A stretch of 64,000 nt of DNA from Bog-756 sp963734395 (GCA_963734395.1 CAVTGY010000007.1:496001-560000), one strand, 5' to 3'; shown: positions 25,450-34,898, numbered from the stretch's first letter. The notes: a model not told the origin generated them from the sequence alone. Translations and numbers: made by a program.

Positions 25450-27072
25450 ATGAAGGGTTGGGCACAGGAGTGGGCACGGGGGCTGAAGCAGTGGTCGCTG
25501 TGGCTGTTGGGCGACGGACCCCTCCCCGGCAAGCGCTCGAGGGCGGTGCTGGCCGGGACCGTGGCCATCATCACCGTCTTGGTAGCAGGGACCGTGGTCG
25601 GTTCCCGGCTGCCCGAGTCGACCAGTGCAGGATCCGCCAATAGTTCCAATCAGACCGACGCAGTCAGCCACAGCGGTGTGAGCTCGAATGGCCACGGAGT
25701 TACCCCGGCACCGACCGCCGGCTCCGGTGGTCAGAGTTCCGGCGATCAACCGACGACGTCGACGCCGGGCAGTACCGATGCTCACAAGGGCGCCGGCTCG
25801 CGCAGCGGGGGAACCCGCGGGACTCACCAAAAAGGCGAAACCTCGTCGGGGTCCGCCGTTCCGGGTTCGGCAACCACGACAACCGATCCGAGCGGTCTTC
25901 CCACTCTCGCACCTGGATCCACCGCCACCACCACGCCGAAGACCGCGTCCGCCTTGCCCGACTTCGTCCTCCCGGTCAACCCCGTGGCTGCCACCGCGCC
26001 TTCGACGGTCGCGGTTCCGGGCGCTCCGTTCGCCACCGGGGCGACATCGGGCGCCACCCAGTCCCTTGTCAGCTGGTCGACCCCGAGTGATCAGGGGACC
26101 TCGCCGATCACCGGGTATGACGTCTACGAGGGGACCAGTCCGGGAGCCGAGTATGCGGTGCCGGTCAACGGCGCCGTCGCGGTGACCGGAACGGCGTACA
26201 TCGCCACCGGTCTACTCCCGGGAACCAGCTACTACTTCACCGTCAAGGCCATCAACTCGGCCGGTCTGTCGGCCTCCTCCAACGAAGTGTCCGCGAGCGC
26301 CGCTGCGACCTTCCAGCCGGTCGGCTCGCTGGCCACCCCGGCGGTGAGTATCGCCTCGGACAAGTCGGGTGCCGGCTACTGGCTTACTGATTCCGGGGGT
26401 GATGTCTCCACCCACGGGGGGGCGACCGACTTCGGCCCGATCGGTCAGCTGCAGCTGAATGCGCCAATCATCCAGATCGTGGCCACCCCGGACGGCAAGG
26501 GCTATTGGGAGGTGGCCCGTGACGGCGGTGTTTTCGCCTTCGGCGACGCCCACTTCTTCGGCTCCATGGGCGGCCAGCGACTGGTCGCTCCCATCGTCGG
26601 CTTCGCCGCCACCGCAGACGGCCAGGGATACTGGGAGGTGGGCAGCGACGGCGGTGTGTTCGCCTTCGGGGACGCCCACTTCCACGGCTCGATGGGCGGT
26701 CAGTCCCTCAACCAACCGGTGGTGGGCATCGCCTTCGACCCGGTGAGCGGGGGCTATTGGGAGGTGTCCAGCGACGGCGGGATATTCGCCTTCGGTGGCG
26801 CGCCCAGTCTGGGCTCACCCACTGGGATCGCGCTGCACAGCCCGATCGTGGGCATCGCCGCGGCTGCCTTCGGCCAGGGCTACTGGCTGGTGGCCGCCGA
26901 CGGGGGGGTCTTCGCCTATGGCTCGGCCGGGTTTCATGGGTCAGTCGCCGGGGTGACCCTCAACGCGCCGATCAGCGGGATCTCGGCCGACCGGGCAACC
27001 GGCGGATACTGGTTGCTCTCCATGGACGGGGGGATCTACGCCCTCGGCGCCCCCTTCTACGGGGCGGGCTGA
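25450..27072 (+). CDS. Membrane-anchored or secreted protein with a fibronectin III domain and six 42-residue repeats
   Basis: 540 residues from ATG 25450 (AAGGGG upstream). Layout: ~30 cytosolic residues, a signal-anchor helix, a Ser/Thr/Gly/Pro-rich linker of about 140 residues, one fibronectin type III domain (P-S-D-Q-G-T-S-P-I-T-G-Y-D-V-Y through S-S-N-E-V), and six 42-residue repeats starting G-Y-W at 26374, 26500, 26626, 26752, 26878 and 27004. Each repeat has the pattern G-Y-W-x-V-x-x-D-G-G-V-F-A-F-G-x-A. The last repeat is cut after 22 residues, while the strand it lacks (P-A-V-S-I-A-S-D) precedes repeat 1, as in the closing strand of a beta-propeller. Binding role inferred; no enzyme motif. 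Relative of the protein at 62975-64000. Confidence 0.8.
   Translation: MKGWAQEWARGLKQWSLWLLGDGPLPGKRSRAVLAGTVAIITVLVAGTVVGSRLPESTSAGSANSSNQTDAVSHSGVSSNGHGVTPAPTAGSGGQSSGDQPTTSTPGSTDAHKGAGSRSGGTRGTHQKGETSSGSAVPGSATTTTDPSGLPTLAPGSTATTTPKTASALPDFVLPVNPVAATAPSTVAVPGAPFATGATSGATQSLVSWSTPSDQGTSPITGYDVYEGTSPGAEYAVPVNGAVAVTGTAYIATGLLPGTSYYFTVKAINSAGLSASSNEVSASAAATFQPVGSLATPAVSIASDKSGAGYWLTDSGGDVSTHGGATDFGPIGQLQLNAPIIQIVATPDGKGYWEVARDGGVFAFGDAHFFGSMGGQRLVAPIVGFAATADGQGYWEVGSDGGVFAFGDAHFHGSMGGQSLNQPVVGIAFDPVSGGYWEVSSDGGIFAFGGAPSLGSPTGIALHSPIVGIAAAAFGQGYWLVAADGGVFAYGSAGFHGSVAGVTLNAPISGISADRATGGYWLLSMDGGIYALGAPFYGAG
26374..27069 (+). repeat. Six in-frame 126-bp repeats (beta-propeller-like)
   Basis: Repeats begin at 26374, 26500, 26626, 26752, 26878 and 27004; the last is truncated to 66 bases. 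Their register is fixed by Gly-Tyr-Trp codons and the later Asp-Gly-Gly. Confidence 0.8.
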
Positions 27073-27117
27073 ACCGACCTCGTCCTGGGTACCGGCCGGT
27101 GCTTCGCCGCCGTCGAT

Positions 27118-28518
27118 TCAGCCTCCGAGGACCTTGGCCAGCGCACGGGACCGCCATGTCGTCCCCCCGGTCCTCTCCTCGGCCCGGTCGGCGCTGCCCG
27201 CCAGGCGCAACCCGGCGTTGATCCCGAGGAAGCGCAGCGGCTCCGGCTCCCATCGCCTCGAACGGTGCCCGACCCAGGGAAGGGCGCAGAGATCGGTATC
27301 CCGTCGCAAGATGAGATCACAGAGGGTGCGACCGGCGAGATTGGTGGTCGACACGCCGTCGCCCACATAGCCGCCTGCCCAACCCACGCCGGTGACATCG
27401 TCGAACCCGACCGAGGGGAACCAGTCGCGGGCGATCCCCAGGGGGCCTCCCCACCGGTGGGTCACCGCGGCAGCGGACAACGCCGGGAACAGTTCGACCA
27501 GCGCCAATCGCAGTGCCTCGTGCACACCGGCCTGACGATCGAAGGCGGGTCGGATCGCCGAGCCGAAGTGATAGGGAGCACCCCGTCCGCCGAAGGCCAT
27601 CCGCCCGTCCGAGGTGCGCTGCCCGTAGATGATCAGGTGCCGATAGTCGGCGAAGGTCTCTCGTCGGGCCAGTCCGACCTCCGCCCACAATTGATCGGGG
27701 AGTGGCTCGGTGGCGATCATCAGCGAGTACACCGGAGCCAAGGTGCGCCGTTCACCGCGGAGGCTCCGGGTGTAGCCCTCGGTGGCCCGGACCACTGCGG
27801 TCGCCTTGACCGTGCCCCGGGCGGTCTCGACCTCACCAGGGCGCACCGAGTGCACCTCGGTCCTTTCGTAGATCCGCACGTCCCGGCGTTCCGCCACCTC
27901 GGCCAGCCCGCGTACCAGTCGGACCGGATCGAGCGCCGCGCAGTGAGGGGTATAGGTGCCACCGACGACGCCGCTGGCCCCGACCATGGCGCAGGCCTCG
28001 GCGGCGGAGAGGAATCGGAGGCCGCGCTGGTCGACGCCCGCTGACCGTGCCCCGGCGATCTCGGCGTGGGCGCGCTGGAGCTGGGTGGCGCTGCGGGCCA
28101 ACACCACGGTTCCCCCTTGGACAAAGTCACACTCGATGGGCTCGGACCGGACCACCCGACCCACCTCGTCGACGGTCGCCTCCATCGCCCGACGCATCGA
28201 GGCACCCCCGCCGGTGGCCGCACCATCGAGGCGACGCCCGGACGCCGCGAACAGTGCCGAGCACCATCCGCCGTTACGGCCCGATGCGCCGAATCCGACC
28301 AGGTCCCGCTCGAGGACCGCGATCCGCAGCCCGGGATCGGCAATGGCCAGGTAATAGGCGGTCCAGAGACCGGTCAGCCCACCACCCACCACCGCTATGT
28401 CGACGTCGATGTCGCCGGGCAGCGGGTCCCGCATCCCGATCGGGCCGGGCAGTCGGTCCCACCACAGGGAGAGTCGTCGGTAGCGCTCGCCCGATGGCGA
28501 GCTCAGATCTGCTTCCAC
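27118..28518 (-). CDS. FAD-dependent amine/amino-acid oxidoreductase (DAO family, PuuB-like)
   Basis: 466 residues. The dinucleotide-binding motif I-A-V-V-G-G-G-L-T-G-L-W-T-A-Y is at about 41-55, followed by V-L-E-R-D, G-A-S-G-R-N-G-G-W near 78-86 and C-terminal W-A-G-G-Y-V-G-D-G-V-S-T-T-N-L-A-G-R, all typical of glycine oxidase / gamma-glutamylputrescine oxidase-type DAO proteins. The reaction would oxidise a C-N bond with FAD to an aldehyde or keto acid plus amine or ammonia and H2O2. It overlaps the upstream aminotransferase gene by 16 bases, so both are made together and likely act on the same or sequential substrates. Confidence 0.85.
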   Translation of the reverse strand: MEADLSSPSGERYRRLSLWWDRLPGPIGMRDPLPGDIDVDIAVVGGGLTGLWTAYYLAIADPGLRIAVLERDLVGFGASGRNGGWCSALFAASGRRLDGAATGGGASMRRAMEATVDEVGRVVRSEPIECDFVQGGTVVLARSATQLQRAHAEIAGARSAGVDQRGLRFLSAAEACAMVGASGVVGGTYTPHCAALDPVRLVRGLAEVAERRDVRIYERTEVHSVRPGEVETARGTVKATAVVRATEGYTRSLRGERRTLAPVYSLMIATEPLPDQLWAEVGLARRETFADYRHLIIYGQRTSDGRMAFGGRGAPYHFGSAIRPAFDRQAGVHEALRLALVELFPALSAAAVTHRWGGPLGIARDWFPSVGFDDVTGVGWAGGYVGDGVSTTNLAGRTLCDLILRRDTDLCALPWVGHRSRRWEPEPLRFLGINAGLRLAGSADRAEERTGGTTWRSRALAKVLGG

Positions 28519-29867
28519 GCTTCGGTGAGGACGGAGCGCAGAATGGAGGTCATCACCTCGAATTCCTCCTCGCCGCAGATGAGCGGGGGAGCCAGCTGCA
28601 CCACCGGATCGCCGCGATCGTCGGCGCGGCAGATCAGCCCGGCGTCATAGAGGGCGCCCGACAGGTACCCGCGCAGCAGGCGTTCGGCCTCGTCGTCGTC
28701 GAAGGTCTCCCGGGTGACTTTGTCCTTGACCAGCTCGATCCCGTAGAAGTAACCCGCACCCCGGATGTCCCCGACGATGGGGAGATCGCGGAGGGTGTCG
28801 AGCGAGGCCGCAAAGGCAGCTTCGTTCCGCCGGACCCGCTCCAGCAGTCCCTCTTTTTCGAACACGTCGATGTTGGCCAGGGCAACCGCCGCGCTGACCG
28901 GATGGCCGCCGAAGGTGACGCCGTGGAGGAAGCTCTCCCCGTTGAGGAACGGCTCGACCAGGCGATCGCTGACCGCCATCGCGCCCATCGGCGAGTACCC
29001 GCTGGTCAATCCCTTGGCCATGGTGATGATGTCCGGCTGGTACTCGTAACGCTCGGCCCCGAACCAGTGGCCGAGCCGCCCGAATGCGCAGATCACCTCG
29101 TCGGAGACCAGCAGCACTCCATGCCGGTCGCAGATCTCGCGCACCCGGCGGAAGTAGCCCGGAGGAGGTGGAAAGCATCCCCCGGCGTTCTGTACCGGCT
29201 CGAGGAACACCGCGGCCACGGTGTCCGGGCCTTCGAAGAGAATGGCCTGCTCGATGGCATCAGCGGCCCACCGTCCGAAGGCGTCGAGATCGTCGGCGAA
29301 ATAGGGAGCCCGGTAGAAGTTGGTGTTGGGTACTTTGATGGCTCCGGGCACCAGCGGTTCGAACGGCGTCCTGATCTCGGTGACACCGGTGATCGAAAGC
29401 GCTCCCATGGTGGCACCGTGGTAGGCGATGTTGCGGCTGATCACCTTGTAGCGATCGGGCTGACCGGTGACCCGGAAGTACTGACGGGCCAGCTTCCACG
29501 CCGACTCCACCGCCTCGGAGCCGCCGGTGGTGAAGAAGATCCGGTTGCAGTCCCCCGGGGTGAGGTCGGCCAGGCGATCGGCCAGCTCGACGGCCATCGG
29601 GTGCGCGTAGCTCCACACGGGGAAGTAGCCGAGGGTTCCCGCCTGACGGGCGGCGGCTTTGGCCAACTCCGTCCGCCCATGACCGATCTGGCTGGTGAAC
29701 AATCCCGACAGTCCGTCAAGATACCGCTTGCCGTGCTGGTCGTAGACCCACACACCCTCGCCGCGGACGATCACCGGGACGGGTTGGGTGCGGGACATGC
29801 GGGTGAAGTGCATCCACAGATGTCGACGGGCGCTCTCTTCCAGGGCGTCATTGGAAAGTTCGGTCAT
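28503..29867 (-). CDS. Class III (omega-amino acid / putrescine-type) aminotransferase
   Basis: 454 residues from ATG 29867. PLP-binding Lys285 is in I-T-M-A-K-G-L-T-S-G-Y, Asp256 in V-S-D-E-V-I-C-A-F-G-R, and F-T-T-G-G-S-E-A-V-E at 112-121. The start M-H-F-T-R-M-S and 'W.Y.DG.SGLF' are as in putrescine/beta-alanine-pyruvate aminotransferases of the SpuC type. The likely reaction transfers the terminal amine of putrescine, GABA, beta-alanine or a diamine to pyruvate, giving alanine and a semialdehyde. The ATG overlaps the Lrp gene as ATGA (29864-29867) and its stop overlaps the next gene. Confidence 0.9.
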   Translation of the reverse strand: MTELSNDALEESARRHLWMHFTRMSRTQPVPVIVRGEGVWVYDQHGKRYLDGLSGLFTSQIGHGRTELAKAAARQAGTLGYFPVWSYAHPMAVELADRLADLTPGDCNRIFFTTGGSEAVESAWKLARQYFRVTGQPDRYKVISRNIAYHGATMGALSITGVTEIRTPFEPLVPGAIKVPNTNFYRAPYFADDLDAFGRWAADAIEQAILFEGPDTVAAVFLEPVQNAGGCFPPPPGYFRRVREICDRHGVLLVSDEVICAFGRLGHWFGAERYEYQPDIITMAKGLTSGYSPMGAMAVSDRLVEPFLNGESFLHGVTFGGHPVSAAVALANIDVFEKEGLLERVRRNEAAFAASLDTLRDLPIVGDIRGAGYFYGIELVKDKVTRETFDDDEAERLLRGYLSGALYDAGLICRADDRGDPVVQLAPPLICGEEEFEVMTSILRSVLTEAWKQI

Positions 29868-30343
29868 CGGGTCCCCCAGGTATAGGTCTGTTTGGTCAAC
29901 TTGAGGTACATGAACGTCTCGGTCTCCCGCACCCCGGGGATTCGACGCACCACGCCGTTGAGGAGATCGAGGAGCGCATCCTCGTCCTCGCAAACCAGCT
30001 CCACCAGGATGTCGAATGAGCCGGTGCACATCACCACGTAGTCGATGTTGTCCACCGCGGCCAACTGTGTGGCCACCGTTCGGGAGTCCCCGTCGGTCCG
30101 GATCCCCACCATGGCCTGGCAGCGGAACCCCACCTGGAGCGGATCGGTGACTGCCACGATCTGCATGACTCCGGCCTCGCGCATCTTCTGCACCCGCTGG
30201 CGCACGGCCGCCTCGGAGAGGCCTACCGCTTCGGCGATGGCGCCGTAGGTCCGGCGCCCGTCCTTTTGGAGCTCCTCGACGATCGCCTTGTTGGCGTCAT
30301 CGAGCAGACCGTTGGCCGACGGGGGAGGAACCGGCGGTCCCAT
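29864..30343 (-). CDS. Lrp/AsnC-family transcriptional regulator
   Basis: 159 residues. N-terminal helix-turn-helix (D-G-R-R-T-Y-G-A-I-A-E-A-V-G-L-S-E-A-A-V-R-Q-R-V) then a RAM/ActR-type effector domain (V-A-V-T-D-P, A-M-V-G-I, Y-V-V-M-C-T-G-S-F-D-I-L-V-E). Lrp proteins form dimers to hexadecamers and respond to amino acids. It is the first gene of the aminotransferase/oxidase operon and divergent from the aldehyde dehydrogenase and permease genes. It therefore probably controls the whole island in answer to the amine or amino acid being degraded. The shared regulatory DNA is 30344-30575. Confidence 0.9.
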   Translation of the reverse strand: MGPPVPPPSANGLLDDANKAIVEELQKDGRRTYGAIAEAVGLSEAAVRQRVQKMREAGVMQIVAVTDPLQVGFRCQAMVGIRTDGDSRTVATQLAAVDNIDYVVMCTGSFDILVELVCEDEDALLDLLNGVVRRIPGVRETETFMYLKLTKQTYTWGTR

Positions 30344-30575
30344 CGATCAGCAGCCCGGATCTCCGGCCGATGGGCTGCTCGCAGGCCCCGGTGGGCGTCT
30401 GGTCGGAGTCAGCATGCACCTCCTGTTATAGCAGTTAAAGTACAATCGGTGCGGAAAATCAAAGGAATTCGTAGCTGGAGAGTAATTCATGGCCAAAAAA
30501 GCTTGTAACCGGACAATTCTTCAGCCACTATGACCTAGCAATCATCGAGCCACGAAGCGCCTCGGGGGGGGACCA

Positions 30576-32039
30576 GTGAGCAACGGGAAGCAGAAGCGTC
30601 GCCTCAGCGGAGATCGGCGCCTTTCCAATTTCGTGGGCGGACGTTACGTGGAGAGCGCCGACGGCTCCTCGGCCATGCTGGTCGATCCGAGCACCGGTGA
30701 GGAGTACCTCGAAGCACCGGTGTCCGGGGCCAAGGACATCGATGCGGCGATGAGCGCATCGGCAGAAGCCTTCCCCCGATGGCGGGATGCCACACCGTCG
30801 GAGCGGAGCCTGGCCCTCTTCCGCATCGCCGACGCGCTCGAGCAACGGGCAGAGGACCTGGTGCGGGTGGAAAGCGAGAACACCGGCAAGCCGGTCGCCG
30901 TCACCTTGGCCGAGGAGCTCCCTCCGCTGGTCGATCAGATCCGTTTCTTCGCCGGTGCAGCGCGCCAGCTCGAGGGCAAGTCGGCCGGCGAGTACCTCAA
31001 GGACCACACGTCGTTCATCCGACGGGAACCGATCGGTGTGTGCGCAGCGGTCACCCCGTGGAACTACCCCTTGATGATGGCGGTGTGGAAGTGGGCGCCC
31101 GCGCTTGCCGCCGGCAACACCATGGTGCTCAAGCCGGCCGACACCACCCCGGCTTCGTCGCTGCTGATGGCCGAGATAATGGCCGAACATCTTCCCGCCG
31201 GGGTATTCAACGTGGTGTGCGGCGACCGCGACACCGGGCGAATGTTGGTGGAGCACCCAACTCCGGCGATGGTGTCGGTGACCGGAAGCGTCCGCGCCGG
31301 TATGGAAGTCGCCGGGTCGGCAGCGGCCGGCCTCAAGCGGGTCCATCTGGAGCTGGGAGGCAAGGCGCCGGTGGTGGTGTTCGACGACGCCGATGTGGCG
31401 GCTGCCGCCGAGGGCATCGCCGTCGGCGGCTTCTTCAACGCCGGGCAGGACTGTACTGCCGCCACCCGGGTGCTGGCCGGGCCCCGGATCTACGACCAGT
31501 TCGTTGCCGCCCTGGTCGAGCAGGCCGAGTCCCAGACGGTTGGGGGCATCGACGTGGAGGACGCCGACTACGGTCCGCTCAACAGTGCCGCGCAACTGGA
31601 CCGCCTGAGCGGGTTCTTCGAACGTCTCCCCGACCACGCGGAGGTGGTGACCGGTGGTTCCCCGGTGGGAGCCCGCGGGTTCTGCTTCGCTCCCACTGTG
31701 GTGACCGGAGTGGAACAGGGCGACGAGGTGGTCCAAGAGGAAATGTTCGGTCCGGCCATCACCGTGCAGCGTTTCTCGGACGAGGAACAGGCCCTCGAAT
31801 GGGCCAACGGTGTCCGCTACGGGCTGGCCTCGAGCGTGTGGACCCGGGACCACGGCCGGGCCATGCGGATGGCCAAAGGCCTCGATTTCGGATGCGTCTG
31901 GATCAACACCCACATCGTCATCGTGGCCGAGATGCCCCACGGCGGATTCAAGCAATCGGGCTACGGCAAGGACCTGTCATCGTACGGATTCGAGGACTAC
32001 ACCCGTATCAAGCACGTTATGAGCTACATCGGCAGCTGA
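30576..32039 (+). CDS. Aminobutyraldehyde-type NAD-dependent aldehyde dehydrogenase
   Basis: 487 residues from GTG 30576 (poly-G ribosome site). Active site: Cys293 in F-N-A-G-Q-D-C-T-A-A-T-R, general-base Glu259 in H-L-E-L-G-G-K, Asn163 in P-W-N-Y-P, Lys186. The G-Q-D-C-T-A-A-T-R signature and the N-terminal R-L-x-N-F-V-G-G are those of gamma-aminobutyraldehyde / betaine-aldehyde dehydrogenases (PatD, PuuC). Expected reaction: 4-aminobutanal (or a related omega-amino aldehyde) + NAD+ to GABA. This is the next step after the transaminase or oxidase encoded divergently. The APC permease gene follows after 39 bases. Confidence 0.9.
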   Translation: MSNGKQKRRLSGDRRLSNFVGGRYVESADGSSAMLVDPSTGEEYLEAPVSGAKDIDAAMSASAEAFPRWRDATPSERSLALFRIADALEQRAEDLVRVESENTGKPVAVTLAEELPPLVDQIRFFAGAARQLEGKSAGEYLKDHTSFIRREPIGVCAAVTPWNYPLMMAVWKWAPALAAGNTMVLKPADTTPASSLLMAEIMAEHLPAGVFNVVCGDRDTGRMLVEHPTPAMVSVTGSVRAGMEVAGSAAAGLKRVHLELGGKAPVVVFDDADVAAAAEGIAVGGFFNAGQDCTAATRVLAGPRIYDQFVAALVEQAESQTVGGIDVEDADYGPLNSAAQLDRLSGFFERLPDHAEVVTGGSPVGARGFCFAPTVVTGVEQGDEVVQEEMFGPAITVQRFSDEEQALEWANGVRYGLASSVWTRDHGRAMRMAKGLDFGCVWINTHIVIVAEMPHGGFKQSGYGKDLSSYGFEDYTRIKHVMSYIGS

Positions 32040-32078
32040 CATGCTGCGCAAGATCCGTATGCGAGCAAGGAGAAGCCA

Positions 32079-33698
32079 GTGAGCACGTCCACGGAAACCG
32101 TCGAGCCCGATGCAACCCCACTGGCGCCGAAGGGGCTCAAGTCCGGTGCCCTCGGCCTGATCTCCAGCACGGTCATCGGGGTTGCCTCCACCGCTCCGGC
32201 GTACAGCATCGCCGCGACGCTCGGGTTCGTGGTGGTGATCATTGGGCCGCAAGCGCCCATCGTCACGGTGTTGGCATTCGTCCCGATGCTGCTCATCTCC
32301 TTTGCCTACAAGGAGATGAACAACGCCGACCCCGACTGCGGCACCATCTTCACGTGGGCGACCAGGTCCTTTGGTCCGAAGACCGGATGGCTCGGCGGCT
32401 GGGGGCTCATCGCCGCTGACATTCTGGTGATGGCCAGCCTGGCCCAAATCGCCGGTCAGTACGTGTTCCTGCTGTTCAACGCCAACGGCATCGGGAGTAA
32501 TGCTTCCAGCTCCTGGGTCCTCCTTGTCGGCATCCTCTGGATCGTCGCGATGACCTACATCTGCTACCTCGGCATCGAAATATCGGCGAACTTCCAGAAA
32601 GCCCTCCTTGGCATCGAGCTCACCATGCTGGTGCTGCTGTCGGTGGTGGCGCTGGTCAAGGTGGGCAACGGAAGCGCACCCGTCGGACACCTGACCCCCT
32701 CCTTGTCCTGGTTCAATCCATTGGATATCTCGTCGGCATCGGCGTTCATCAACGGCCTGGCGTTGATGCTGTTCATCTACTGGGGATGGGACACGACGGT
32801 TTCGGTCAACGAGGAGACCGCCGATCCGGAGACGGTACCCGGCCGTGCGGCCGTTCTCTCGACGGTGATTCTCCTGGTGACCTATCTGCTGGTGGTGCTC
32901 TCCGCCCAGTCCTTTGCCGGGCTCGGGACAAAGGGAGTCGGACTCGGCAACCCGAGCAACCAGAACGATGTCCTTTCCTCGCTGGGGCACGCGGTGTTCG
33001 GCACCTCCGGCGCAGGCAACGTGCTCGTCCATCTGCTCTTGCTGATGGTCCTCAGTTCTGCGGCCGCATCGACGCAAACCACGATTCTCCCTACCGCCCG
33101 CACGACGCTGTCGATGGCCGTCTACAAGTCGATTCCGTCGGCGTTCGGAAGGATTCACCGTAAGCATCTGACGCCGACGGTGTCGACTCTCGCCATGGGC
33201 GGGATATCGATCATCCTGTACGTGGTCATGAACTTCGTCTCCGCGGGCACGGTCATCGCCGATTCCGTCTCGGCTCTAGGGGTGATGATCGCCTTCTACT
33301 ACGGGATGACCGGATTCTCGTGCGCCTGGTACTACCGGAAGACGCTCACCGAGAGCGCTCGGAATTTATGGATGCGGGGCATCCTGCCTCTCCTCGGAGG
33401 GTTGATTCTGTATGCCATCATGGCGTGGACCCTCTATCACTACTGGAATCCGGTCAACAGCTACACGTCGTGGACGATGCAATTTCCGCCCCATTGGCAT
33501 ATCGGAGGTGTCTTCCTCATCGATGTCGGTGCACTGCTCCTTGGCATCGTGTTGATGTTCGCCTACGCCCGCAGGCGTCCGTCCTTCTTCAAGGGTGAGA
33601 CACTCAACAAGTCCACCAAGACCCTGGTACCTGCGGATCTGGGCACCGAGGTCGGCCTGTTCGGAATCCGTGAGCGCGATGACATTCCGATCCCGTAG
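32079..33698 (+). CDS. APC-superfamily amino acid/amine permease
   Basis: 539 residues with about 12 transmembrane segments. The first helix carries the broken-helix consensus (S-S-T-V-I-G-V-A-S-T-A-P-A-Y-S), and D-C-G-T-I-F-T-W follows helix 2, as in the APC family (basic amino acid, GABA or polyamine permeases). The C-terminus is hydrophilic. Placed directly after the aldehyde dehydrogenase, it probably imports the substrate of the pathway. Which amine it carries cannot be read from sequence. Confidence 0.87.
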   Translation: MSTSTETVEPDATPLAPKGLKSGALGLISSTVIGVASTAPAYSIAATLGFVVVIIGPQAPIVTVLAFVPMLLISFAYKEMNNADPDCGTIFTWATRSFGPKTGWLGGWGLIAADILVMASLAQIAGQYVFLLFNANGIGSNASSSWVLLVGILWIVAMTYICYLGIEISANFQKALLGIELTMLVLLSVVALVKVGNGSAPVGHLTPSLSWFNPLDISSASAFINGLALMLFIYWGWDTTVSVNEETADPETVPGRAAVLSTVILLVTYLLVVLSAQSFAGLGTKGVGLGNPSNQNDVLSSLGHAVFGTSGAGNVLVHLLLLMVLSSAAASTQTTILPTARTTLSMAVYKSIPSAFGRIHRKHLTPTVSTLAMGGISIILYVVMNFVSAGTVIADSVSALGVMIAFYYGMTGFSCAWYYRKTLTESARNLWMRGILPLLGGLILYAIMAWTLYHYWNPVNSYTSWTMQFPPHWHIGGVFLIDVGALLLGIVLMFAYARRRPSFFKGETLNKSTKTLVPADLGTEVGLFGIRERDDIPIP

Positions 33699-33776
33699 TT
33701 CTGTCGCTGATCGAGCTACACGGCGGACGCTGATGAATCCCGCACGGCAACGGCTACCCGGGAGAAGTTTGCCGCG

Positions 33777-34898
33777 GTGATCGTCGGGGTCCCCAAGGAG
33801 GTCAAGCCGGACGAGTACCGGGTGGCGATCACCCCGGCCGGTGTGCGCGAGCTCACCTCGGCCGGGCACGTCGTCCACGTGGAGCGAGGTGCCGGCGTCG
33901 GCTCGTCTATTCCCGATGCCGACTTCATCGCCACCGGGGCCAAGATCGTGGACGACCCGGTCGACCTATGGGCCGAGTCGGACCTGATCCTCGGTGTGAA
34001 GGAGCCGATCGCCGAGGAGTACCCGCGCCTCGGGCTGCGCCAGGGTCAGGTCCTGTTCACCTACCTGCACCTGGCCGCGTCACTGCCCTGCACCGAAGCG
34101 CTGTTGGCTGCGGGGAACACCGCCATCGCCTATGAGACCGTGCGCCTTGCCGACAACTCGCTTCCGCTGCTCACCCCGATGAGCGAGGTGGCCGGCCGGA
34201 TGGCTCCGCTGGTGGGTGCCCACCACCTGATGAGCCCGGGGGGCGGACGGGGTGTCCTGGTGTGCGGGGTGCCCGGTGTTCGCTGCGCCAAAATCGTGAT
34301 CCTGGGGGCCGGCGTCGCCGGCATGGCCGCGGCCACCCTCGCCGTGGGCATGCACGCGGAGGTCTTCATCCTCGATCGCAACCTCGAGCGCCTCCGCCGG
34401 GTCGACCACCATTTTCGGGGCGCACTGGAGACGGTGGCCTCGAGCACCCACGCCATCGAGGAGACCTGCATCGACGCCGACATCGTGATCGGCGCCGTCC
34501 TGGTCGTGGGGGCCAAGGCTCCCAAACTGGTCTCCGACGACCTGGTGGCCACCATGCGCGAGGGTTCGGTGCTGGTGGACATCTCCGTCGACCAGGGAGG
34601 GTGCTTCGAGTCCACCCGTCCGACCACCCATTCGCACCCGACGTTCGAGGTCAACGGATCACTCTTCTATTGCGTGGCGAACATGCCCGGCGCGGTCCCG
34701 CACACCTCCACCCACGCGCTGGTCAACGCCACCCTCCCCTACGTGCTCGAACTCGCCAATCACGGATGGCGCGACGCGACGCGCCACGATGCCGCCCTGG
34801 CCGAAGGGGTCAACGTGGTCGAGGGATCGGTGGTCTACGAGCCGGTGGCCGCGGCCCACGGGATGGCAGTGGTCCCGCTCGCCCAACTGCTGCGCTGA
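33777..34898 (+). CDS. ald: Alanine dehydrogenase
   Basis: 373 residues from GTG 33777, family length. N-terminal V-G-V-P-K-E-V-K-P-D-E-Y-R-V-A (pyruvate-binding Arg), later Y-L-H-L-A-A with the catalytic His, and NAD loop I-L-G-A-G-V-A-G. It catalyses reversible L-alanine + NAD+ to pyruvate + NH4+ + NADH. In context it can recycle alanine made by the pyruvate-dependent aminotransferase at 28503, letting nitrogen be released as ammonium while pyruvate is restored. Downstream of the permease gene by about 80 bases. Confidence 0.95.
   Translation: MIVGVPKEVKPDEYRVAITPAGVRELTSAGHVVHVERGAGVGSSIPDADFIATGAKIVDDPVDLWAESDLILGVKEPIAEEYPRLGLRQGQVLFTYLHLAASLPCTEALLAAGNTAIAYETVRLADNSLPLLTPMSEVAGRMAPLVGAHHLMSPGGGRGVLVCGVPGVRCAKIVILGAGVAGMAAATLAVGMHAEVFILDRNLERLRRVDHHFRGALETVASSTHAIEETCIDADIVIGAVLVVGAKAPKLVSDDLVATMREGSVLVDISVDQGGCFESTRPTTHSHPTFEVNGSLFYCVANMPGAVPHTSTHALVNATLPYVLELANHGWRDATRHDAALAEGVNVVEGSVVYEPVAAAHGMAVVPLAQLLR

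Noticed and set aside
28047..29885. Open frame of 612 codons antisense to the aminotransferase and oxidase genes
   Set aside because: High-G+C third-position effect creates long antisense frames here; the minus-strand proteins have clear active-site motifs.
30528..31955. Open frame of 475 codons antisense to the aldehyde dehydrogenase
   Set aside because: His/Gly-rich shadow; the + strand carries a complete ALDH.
31977..33167. Open frame of 396 codons antisense to the APC permease
   Set aside because: Charged, low-complexity shadow; hydrophobic permease helices are on the + strand.
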